Assembly (NCBI GenBank): GCA_013140785.1
Contig: JABFRZ010000381.1
Coordinates: 1 to 5,713 of the forward strand
From: Planctomycetota bacterium
Lineage (GTDB): Bacteria > Planctomycetota > UBA1135 > GCA-002686595
DNA: 5,713 nucleotides
Reading direction: 5' to 3'
Translations under genes and position numbers: made by a program
Part shown: positions 1 through 4,725 of the stretch, one piece after another
How the letters are laid out: each line of letters opens with the position of its first letter
Position numbering within the stretch: position 1 is the first letter of the stretch
Notes under the pieces: model-generated
What the model was told of the DNA's origin: nothing
The model's input: the letters and a program-made list of their open reading frames with translations, nothing else
Databases searched by the model: none

Positions 1-979
1 GTCCGGCGCCCGCCGAGCGCACGGCGAGCCGGGGCGAGCGCGCGAAGAGGCGCAACCAGGGCGGCATGAGCGCGAACGACATCACGGCGGTAATGAGCAC
101 TCCAGCCGCTGACAGGATCCCGAAGCGCGCCACCGCCGGCAGCGGACTGGACAGCAAGGCGAGGAAGCCGATCACCGTGGTCGCCACGCAGCCCAGCCCG
201 GGTACGAGGATGTGCCGCCATGCGCCGCTTGCGGCATGCTCGGGATCGCTCGCGAGGCGTCGCTGCTCGAGGTAGGCCTCGACCAGGTGCACCGAGGCCG
301 CCACGCCCACGACGAGCAGCACCGGCGCCAAGAGCGAGGTGACGGGATCGATGGCGAAACCCAGTGCTTCCTGGAGCGCGCCGGTCCAGGCGATGCCGAC
401 GAGGGCCGGCAGGATCGAGCCCAGTGCGAGCGCGAGGCTGCGATAGAAGAGCCACAGGAGCCCGAGCAGGACCAGCCCGACCAGGGGAACGATGCGCTGC
501 TGCTCGGCGTGCAGGGACTCGGCGATGGCGGCCTCGGCCGCGGGCAGGCCTGAAGCCAGCAGGCGTTGCGTCCCGGGTCGGGTGCGGGCGGCTCGTTCCA
601 GGAGCCTCGTCAGCGGGGGCCCGAAACCTCCGCCAGGGTCCGCGGCGAGCGTCAGAACGAGCAAGCGCTCGCCGTCGCCGGCCTGCGGCAGCTCCGTGAC
701 GCTACGGACCTCCGACAGTCCGCGTAACCCCGCGACCCAGGCGTCGGCGTCCAACTCCGCGGCCGGGTCCTTCCCGGTCTCGGGCGCGAGCAAGAGCACG
801 AGGGTCGCGTCGCGACCGAAGCGCTCCTCGCGCAGTACTTCTGCGCGGGCTTCCTCCGATCCGGTCGAGCGCATCGCGCGGTTCTCGGTGTCCAGTTCCA
901 GACGCCCTGCACGGCTGGCCGCCCAGCCCGTCGCCAGGAGCAGCGCGAGCAAGCGCAGGACATCGGGGGAAGAGCGCAC
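1..979 (-). CDS. MMPL/RND-family exporter, N-terminal part (runs off left edge)
   Basis: This is the N-terminal 326 residues of a resistance-nodulation-division (MMPL/SSD-type) inner-membrane transporter; such proteins move lipids or hydrophobic compounds using the proton gradient. I translated the frame through to position 1 without a stop or frameshift. Residues ~7-22 (VLRLLALLLATGWAAS) form the first membrane segment. Residues ~25-160 form an extracytoplasmic loop beginning LELDTENRAM, which resembles the 'D.....FF/AM' start of the porter domain. A block of membrane helices follows at ~163-181, 187-203, 213-231, 257-277 and 288-308. The HLVEAYLE motif (residues 231-238) after the third helix of the block is typical of this family's sterol-sensing-like region. 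The GTG at 979 is nearly forced: an in-frame TGA lies at 1015-1013 and no other start codon occurs between. The nearest purine-rich stretch, AAGAAGAGA, ends ~18 nt upstream, so the ribosome site is weak. The second half of the transporter should lie to the left. The substrate cannot be told. Family call is firm, exact role is not. Confidence 0.88.
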   Translation of the reverse strand, partial: MRSSPDVLRLLALLLATGWAASRAGRLELDTENRAMRSTGSEEARAEVLREERFGRDATLVLLLAPETGKDPAAELDADAWVAGLRGLSEVRSVTELPQAGDGERLLVLTLAADPGGGFGPPLTRLLERAARTRPGTQRLLASGLPAAEAAIAESLHAEQQRIVPLVGLVLLGLLWLFYRSLALALGSILPALVGIAWTGALQEALGFAIDPVTSLLAPVLLVVGVAASVHLVEAYLEQRRLASDPEHAASGAWRHILVPGLGCVATTVIGFLALLSSPLPAVARFGILSAAGVLITAVMSFALMPPWLRLFARSPRLAVRSAGAG

Positions 980-1165
980 GCGTGTAGGGGACGAGGGTCT
1001 CTTCTTCGGGTGTCAGGACGTTGCGCGAGCTCGGGCGGCCCGGCAGGGTTGTCGAGGAGCATGCCGCATCTCCACCTAGCCTAGCCCCGAGCCTCGACCG
1101 AGGTTGCGCGCTCGTCACCCCTGCGGAGGATCGAAACGCCGATACTCTCGGCCCGACTTCGATGG
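980..1165. promoter_or_regulatory. Divergent intergenic region between exporter and plus-strand genes
   Basis: This 186-bp gap separates two divergently oriented transcription units, so promoters for both should lie here. I find no convincing -35/-10 pair. Features visible are a short inverted repeat CCTCG-AC-CGAGG at 1092-1103, a tandem CCTAGCCTAG at 1076-1085, a GATACT hexamer at 1141-1146 that partly resembles a -10 box but has no matched -35, and a GGAGGA purine run at 1125-1130 with no start codon at normal distance. None is strong enough to call as an operator or promoter individually. Confidence 0.45.
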
Positions 1166-1270
1166 ATGGACTCGCTGGAAAGAGAAGTCAGAGCTTGGAT
1201 CCAGGCCGTGCTCGAGGGTCAACACGCGCGGCGCGGGCACTCGAGCTTCGAGCACGTCGAGATCCGTTGA
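1166..1270 (+). CDS. Possible 34-aa leader ORF coupled to the methyltransferase
   Basis: A 34-codon frame, starting ATG GAC TCG CTG and ending at TGA 1268-1270, encodes a peptide beginning MDSLEREVRAWIQAVLEG, with an amphipathic-looking helix over residues ~3-18 and a basic/histidine-rich tail (residues ~20-34). I do not recognise it. Two observations favour it being translated. About 26 of its 34 codons end in G or C (nearly all after codon 10), whereas the methyltransferase frame over the same bases has only 15 of 35. Its stop also overlaps the proposed TTG start of the next gene as TTGA, a common translational-coupling arrangement. Against it: there is no good Shine-Dalgarno within 12 nt of the ATG, the peptide is very short, and the GC3 bias may be chance. 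A single-base frameshift joining it to the next gene is an alternative, though that would make the methyltransferase unusually long. Confidence 0.35.
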   Translation: MDSLEREVRAWIQAVLEGQHARRGHSSFEHVEIR

Positions 1271-2058
1271 GCGCGCAGCCCGTTCACACGGGCCGCGCGG
1301 ATCCGAGCGTCGAGCCAGCCTGGCGCCGACGCTTCATGGCGGGCGCGCTGGGCCTCGCCTGCCACGGGACATTCCTGGTGGCGGTCGCGAGCATGTTCCT
1401 CGGGCTGCACGGCGGGCTCGCCCTCGGGCGGCTGCGCCTCACAGGCGCAGCGGGGCTCGCGAGCAACGTCGCGCTCGCGCTGCAGTTCCCGCTCTTGCAC
1501 TCGTTCCTGCTCACGCGGCGCGGCGGCGAGATCCTCACGCGCCTCTTGGGCGCGCGCCACGGACGAGCGCTCGCGCCCACCACATACGCCTGGTGCGCGG
1601 CGCTACAGGTCCTGGCGACCTTCACGCTGTGGTCGCCGAGCGGCACGCTCTGGTGGGAACCGCACGGCGCTGCGCTCGTCGCCATGAACGCGGTGTACGC
1701 CTTTGCCTGGTTGTTCCTGGGCAAGGCTCTGTTCGACGGCGGGCTCGGGCTCCAGACCGGATGGATCGGTTGGACGGCGGTCTGGCGCGGCCGGCGCGTG
1801 CAGTTTCCGCCGCTCGCGCAGCGGGGGTTGTTCGCGCTCTGCCGCCAGCCGATCTACCTCGGCTTCGCGCTCACGTTGTGGACCGGGGCCGTGTGGACGC
1901 CCGACCGGCTGCTCCTGGCCGCGCTGTGGAGCACCTATTGCGCGCTCGGTCCGCTGCGGAAGGAGCGACGCACCCTGCGTCAGTACGGCCTGGCCTTCGA
2001 GCTGTACCAGCGCCGCGTGCCGTACATGCTGCCCATTCGACGGAGAGCCGCCATCTGA
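1267..2058 (+). CDS. NnrU/MddA-like integral-membrane methyltransferase
   Basis: A 263-residue polytopic membrane protein of the NnrU / isoprenylcysteine methyltransferase-like fold, closest in layout to methanethiol S-methyltransferase (MddA), which makes dimethyl sulfide using S-adenosylmethionine. Hydrophobic segments are at ~24-47, 59-82, 107-122, 134-156 and 200-225. The motif LLHSF (residues 76-80) matches the family's 'QHS' region. RQPIYLGF (193-200) is the cofactor-binding 'RHPxYLG' motif, and KERRTLRQYG...YQRRVPYMLP (232-256) matches the conserved 'E..L...YG..Y..Y...VP.LLP' C-terminus. An ATG at 1162 and another at 1336 are in frame. I prefer the TTG at 1267 because GC-ending codons begin there and the 263-aa length fits the family; the 1336 start would give 240 aa and cut close to the first helix. 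The proposed start overlaps the stop of the preceding 34-codon ORF. The true substrate (methanethiol, another thiol, isoprenylcysteine or a lipid) cannot be decided from sequence. Family is fairly sure, start moderately so. Confidence 0.75.
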   Translation: MSAQPVHTGRADPSVEPAWRRRFMAGALGLACHGTFLVAVASMFLGLHGGLALGRLRLTGAAGLASNVALALQFPLLHSFLLTRRGGEILTRLLGARHGRALAPTTYAWCAALQVLATFTLWSPSGTLWWEPHGAALVAMNAVYAFAWLFLGKALFDGGLGLQTGWIGWTAVWRGRRVQFPPLAQRGLFALCRQPIYLGFALTLWTGAVWTPDRLLLAALWSTYCALGPLRKERRTLRQYGLAFELYQRRVPYMLPIRRRAAI

Positions 2059-2144
2059 GGCTCGCGTCCGTCGGAGAGCCCGGCCGCCTCGCTTCACTCG
2101 GGAACTGCCCCTCCGCGCGGAGCCGAGCCTGCTCGACTACTAGG

Positions 2145-2168
2145 TTTCCCGGGGGCCGGTACGGGAAA
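2145..2168. repeat. Inverted repeat TTTCCCG...CGGGAAA
   Basis: The arms TTTCCCG (2145-2151) and CGGGAAA (2162-2168) are perfectly complementary over 7 bp around a 10-nt GC-rich loop. Flanking GG (2143-2144) and ACC (2169-2171) nearly extend the stem. It lies 87 bp past the methyltransferase stop and has no T-run on either strand. A classical intrinsic terminator is therefore unlikely, and a protein-binding operator or RNA hairpin is equally possible. Confidence 0.4.
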
Positions 2169-2198
2169 ACCCCGCTCCAGGGATCCGCCTTCCTGGTC

Positions 2199-2209
2199 GA
2201 AACGGTTTC
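2199..2209. repeat. Short palindrome GAAAC-G-GTTTC
   Basis: A perfect 5-bp inverted repeat around one central G. Its right half overlaps GGTTTCC (2204-2210), a seven-base word that also occurs at 2143-2149 in the preceding inverted repeat, 61 bp away, close to a whole number of helical turns. Two copies of the same word inside palindromes upstream of one gene is compatible with a regulator's paired sites, but it is short enough to be chance. Confidence 0.28.
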
Positions 2210-2249
2210 CGAGTGGAGCGCATCGAAGGGCCTGCCGTGAAGGAGGCCG

Positions 2250-2279
2250 GTGCTCTCCGGACGGCGGAGCCAACCATGA
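2250..2279 (+). CDS. Possible nine-codon leader peptide overlapping the next start
   Basis: The frame GTG CTC TCC GGA CGG CGG AGC CAA CCA TGA lies just after a textbook AAGGAGG (2240-2246) and ends across the start of the nucleotidyltransferase as ATGA (ATG 2276-2278, TGA 2277-2279). The spacing of three bases between AAGGAGG and GTG is shorter than ideal, and an in-frame TGA at 2238-2240 rules out any longer version. It may be a coupling leader or a coincidence. The peptide itself (fMet-LSGRRSQP) has no recognisable attenuation pattern. Confidence 0.22.
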   Translation: MLSGRRSQP

Positions 2280-3265
2280 CACGAACGAACCACAATTGGG
2301 CCATCGTCCTGGCGGCTGGGGACGGCACGCGCCTGCGCGAGCTGACCACCCAGAGCGGGATCTCGACGCCGAAACAGTTTTGCTCGTTGCGCGGCGGCCG
2401 CTCGCTGCTCGGCGACGCCCTGGCGCGCGCCGCGCGCATCGTCCCGAAGAAGCGCATCGTCGTGGTGGTGGCCGAGGAGCACCGGCGCTTCTGGGAGCCG
2501 GAGCTAGCTGCTCTCGTGCGCGAGAACGTCGTGGTGCAGCCCAAGAACAAGGGCACGGCCGCGGGCATCCTGTTGCCGCTGCTGACGGTGCTCGAGCGCG
2601 ATCCCGAGGCGCGCATCGCCTTGCTGCCCTCCGACCACTTCGTCTCCAAGGAGTACGTGATCGAGTCGTCGCTGCGGCTCGCGCTGGAATCGCTCGACGA
2701 GGCCGAGGGCGGGTTGACGCTGCTCGGCATCACGCCCGACGCGCCCGAGACCGGCTACGGCTGGATCGTTCCCCGAGAGAGCGATCGGCTGCTGCGGCCC
2801 GTCGAGCGCTTCGTCGAGAAGCCCGCGCCCGGCGTGGCGGCCGAGCTGTTCGCCGCCGGCGCGCTGTGGAACAGCTTCCTGTTCGCGGTAAAGGGCGAGA
2901 CCCTGCTGCGCTTCTACAGCGAGCGTCTGCCCGAGCTCCGTTCCGCCTTCGAGCGAACCTTTGGTGCAGGCTTGGACCAGCGCGCCGCGCTCCTCGCCGC
3001 GTTGTACGCCGGACTCGAGACGCGCGACTTCTCGCGCGACGTATTGCAGGGCAACGAGCGGGACCTGAGGCTCGAGATCGTCCCGCCTTGCGGCTGGACC
3101 GATCTCGGGACGCCTGCGCGCGTGGAGGCGTGCCTGGCGACGTTGCGGGAAGACCCCGCCGCGTTCCAGGCACCCTACTTTCCTGCCGGCCGCGCGGCCC
3201 TTGATCTCGCGCGCGCCCTCGGTGAGAGCATGGGGCGCGGCCGGGCCGCAGCCCTGAGCGCCTGA
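2276..3265 (+). CDS. Mannose-1-phosphate guanylyltransferase-like nucleotidyltransferase
   Basis: A 329-residue, single-domain sugar-phosphate nucleotidyltransferase that should join a sugar 1-phosphate to an NTP, most likely mannose-1-phosphate plus GTP to give GDP-mannose for glycan synthesis in the cytoplasm. The Rossmann-type nucleotide loop is AIVLAAGDGTRL (residues 9-20), followed by the signature TPKQF (31-35). Further family motifs are QPKNKGTAAGILLP (compare EP..RNTAPAI), LLPSDHF, the PETGYGWI block, FVEKP, LWNSFLF, and the C-terminal WTDLG (compare W.DVG). It lacks the C-terminal phosphomannose isomerase cupin of bifunctional ManC enzymes, and has AAGDGTRLREL where classical ManC has GGSGTRLWPLS, so the sugar or nucleotide preference could differ. 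The ATG at 2276 is preceded by GGAG (2266-2269) with six-base spacing; upstream in-frame starts would add a low-quality 21-residue tail. The esterase starts 15 bp after its stop, suggesting co-transcription. Family is sure, substrate is inference. Confidence 0.85.
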   Translation: MTRTNHNWAIVLAAGDGTRLRELTTQSGISTPKQFCSLRGGRSLLGDALARAARIVPKKRIVVVVAEEHRRFWEPELAALVRENVVVQPKNKGTAAGILLPLLTVLERDPEARIALLPSDHFVSKEYVIESSLRLALESLDEAEGGLTLLGITPDAPETGYGWIVPRESDRLLRPVERFVEKPAPGVAAELFAAGALWNSFLFAVKGETLLRFYSERLPELRSAFERTFGAGLDQRAALLAALYAGLETRDFSRDVLQGNERDLRLEIVPPCGWTDLGTPARVEACLATLREDPAAFQAPYFPAGRAALDLARALGESMGRGRAAALSA

Positions 3266-3280
3266 GCGCGCGCGACGTTC

Positions 3281-4267
3281 ATGAGGGTCTCCGTGCACTA
3301 CCCGCTGGATGCGGGCAGGCTCCTGCTGCGTTCGGACGAGAACTGGGAGCGCGACCTCGCACCCACACGCGCCGACGCGAAGCGCGGGCGCTTCGAGTTC
3401 GAGCTCGACGATGGCGCGCCGTTCCGGTACTTCAAGCCGATTCTCGCCGACCGCGCCAGCCGCCAGTGGGCGCGCGGTGAGAACTTCCTGGCGCTGCGCG
3501 AGCGCCGCGGACGCCTCGACGTGTACCCGCACTTCGCCGAGGACTCCTCGTGCCACGTGTGTACGGCCTTCGAGGTGCCCTCGAGCTACGCCGAGCGCGG
3601 CTACGACGCGCGCGTCTTCCTGCCGCCGGGCTACGACGAAAACTCGCTGCAGCGCTTCCCCGTCTTGTACATGCAGGACGGGCAGAACCTGTTCTTCCGG
3701 GACGAGGCCGCGCACGGCAAGCATTGGCGCGTGGCGGAGACGCTGGCGCTGCTCGAGCGCATGTGTCTCGTGCGCCAGGTCATCGTGGTGGGCGTCTATC
3801 CGAAAGAGCGCGCGCGCGAGTACACCGCGCCGGGCTACGAGGACTACGCGCGCTTCCTGGCGCGCGAGCTCAAGCCGTACGTCGACACGAACTACCGCAC
3901 TTTGAGCGCAGCCGCCGACACGGCCGTGATGGGCTCGTCGCTGGGCGGTGTGGTTTCGTTCTACGCCGGCTGGCAGTACCCGAACGTCTTCGGTCAGGTC
4001 GGGGCGCTCTCCGCGACTTTCGGCTACCAGGACGACCTCCTGGCGCGCGTTCTGGCCGAGAAGCGCCGCGCGCTGCGCGTCTATCTCGATTCGGGCTGGC
4101 CGAAGGACAACTACGAGATCACGCGCGGCATGGCCGCGGCCCTGCGCTCGCGCGGCTTCCACGAGGGCCGCGATCTCCTGTACCTCGCCTACCCGGAGGC
4201 GAAGCACGAGGAAGACGCGTGGGCCACGCGCCTGCACGTGCCCTTCCAGTTCTTCTTCCGAAGCTGA
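3281..4267 (+). CDS. Esterase-D/Fes-like alpha/beta hydrolase with N-terminal glycan-binding-like domain
   Basis: A 328-residue serine hydrolase of the putative esterase superfamily (enterochelin esterase, IroE, antigen-85-like; COG2382/COG2819 type). Residues ~1-90 look like a CBM48/CBM20-like beta domain (RVSVHYPLDAGRLLLRS, then a segment with FRYFKPIL). The catalytic domain begins near residue 95 and shows RVFLPPGY, the family hallmark YMQDGQNLF (130-138), the nucleophile elbow GSSLGG with Ser220, a likely acid Asp270 in YLDSGWP, and His309 in AKHEEDAW, so the triad appears complete. No signal peptide is visible, so a cytoplasmic location is likely. The substrate may be an acylated sugar, glycolipid or siderophore ester; none is shown by the sequence. 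The ATG at 3281 follows the nucleotidyltransferase stop by 15 bp and lacks a clear Shine-Dalgarno, which fits coupled translation. It is convergent with clpS, only 23 bp apart. Confidence 0.82.
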   Translation: MRVSVHYPLDAGRLLLRSDENWERDLAPTRADAKRGRFEFELDDGAPFRYFKPILADRASRQWARGENFLALRERRGRLDVYPHFAEDSSCHVCTAFEVPSSYAERGYDARVFLPPGYDENSLQRFPVLYMQDGQNLFFRDEAAHGKHWRVAETLALLERMCLVRQVIVVGVYPKERAREYTAPGYEDYARFLARELKPYVDTNYRTLSAAADTAVMGSSLGGVVSFYAGWQYPNVFGQVGALSATFGYQDDLLARVLAEKRRALRVYLDSGWPKDNYEITRGMAAALRSRGFHEGRDLLYLAYPEAKHEEDAWATRLHVPFQFFFRS

Positions 4268-4290
4268 GCACGCCGAGCGCGCCGCCCGTC

Positions 4291-4617
4291 TCAATCCGCC
4301 GGCTCGAGCGTCACCGTCAGCGGGTAACCGTGCGGGCGCGCCAGCGAGCGCACCTGCTCGCAGCGGAACTCGGCCTGCTCGAGCGGCAGCACGTCCACCA
4401 GCGCCGAGCCCGTGTCGTGCGCCTCGCGCGTGATGCGCTGAGCCTCGCCCTGCGACTTCGCGAACACCCTGCGCAGGACCCCCAGCACGAAGTCGAAAGT
4501 CGTCACCGGGTCGTCGTGGATGATCACCTTCCAGCGCGGCGCGAGCGCGCTCGAGTCGGCGGGCTTCGCTTCGACGGTGATCGAGGGCATGGCGGGGCGC
4601 GGACGAACGTGCCCCAT
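4291..4617 (-). CDS. clpS: ATP-dependent Clp protease adaptor ClpS
   Basis: A 108-residue ClpS adaptor. ClpS hands substrates bearing destabilising N-terminal residues (N-degrons) to the ClpA/ClpP unfoldase-protease in the cytoplasm. The disordered N-terminal extension is residues 1-28. The core starts at WKVIIHDDPVTTFDFVLGVL (29-48), then helices with RVFAKSQGEAQRITREAH (50-67), the TGSALVDV strand (69-76), EQAEFRCEQV (80-89) and the C-terminal ARPHGYPLTVTLEP (93-106). Aligned by eye to the E. coli protein, His67 is the conserved pocket histidine (H66), but Asn34 is replaced by Asp35, and pocket positions Met40, Met62 and Val65 become Phe41, Thr63 and Ala66. Either the ATG at 4617 or the one at 4590 could be the start; GAGA (about six bases upstream) slightly favours 4617. 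No clpA follows downstream in the window. Family call is very firm. Confidence 0.93.
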   Translation of the reverse strand: MGHVRPRPAMPSITVEAKPADSSALAPRWKVIIHDDPVTTFDFVLGVLRRVFAKSQGEAQRITREAHDTGSALVDVLPLEQAEFRCEQVRSLARPHGYPLTVTLEPAD

Positions 4618-4725
4618 TGTGTCTCGCGCGAGCCGGTTGCAGCGAATCCGCAGCGCTGGAACTCGATGAGCGCCGAACCCACGCCAAGACAGCGCGATCC
4701 GGCGGGCGGGACTCCAACACCGGCC
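4618..4725. promoter_or_regulatory. 108-bp gap upstream of clpS
   Basis: This gap lies between the stop of the minus-strand hydrolase and the start of clpS, both on the minus strand. It could hold a clpS promoter, or clpS may be read through from the hydrolase. I see a GCAGCG direct repeat (4638-4655) but no T-tracted hairpin and no clear -35/-10 pair. No ORF in it looks real. Confidence 0.35.

Larger units (their letters stand above)
2059..2275. promoter_or_regulatory. 217-bp intergenic leader ahead of the nucleotidyltransferase
   Basis: This gap lies between two plus-strand genes and is less GC-rich in patches than the flanking genes. It holds a 12-bp palindrome CTCCGCGCGGAG (2111-2122), a longer inverted repeat (2145-2168), a small GAAAC-G-GTTTC palindrome (2199-2209), and a strong AAGGAGG ribosome-binding-like site (2240-2246) serving a nine-codon frame. 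The position suggests that the promoter of the nucleotidyltransferase-esterase pair is here, possibly with an end-of-transcript structure for the methyltransferase. I could not pick a confident -35/-10 pair. Confidence 0.45.

Noticed and set aside
66..1118. Several 100-200-codon frames on both strands over the left end.
   Set aside because: All are alternative frames of the MMPL/RND gene, whose own frame gives membrane helices and the HLVEAYLE motif.
2111..2122. Perfect 12-bp palindrome CTCCGCGCGGAG.
   Set aside because: Mentioned as part of the gap but not called as a site: short GC palindromes are expected by chance at this base composition.
2145..2175. Intrinsic terminator for the methyltransferase.
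   Set aside because: The hairpin is followed by AACCCC rather than a T-run, and it is 87 bp past the stop.
1104..2240. A 378-codon plus-strand frame overlapping the methyltransferase.
   Set aside because: Arginine-rich shadow of the true frame with no recognisable domain; the real frame has membrane helices and family motifs.
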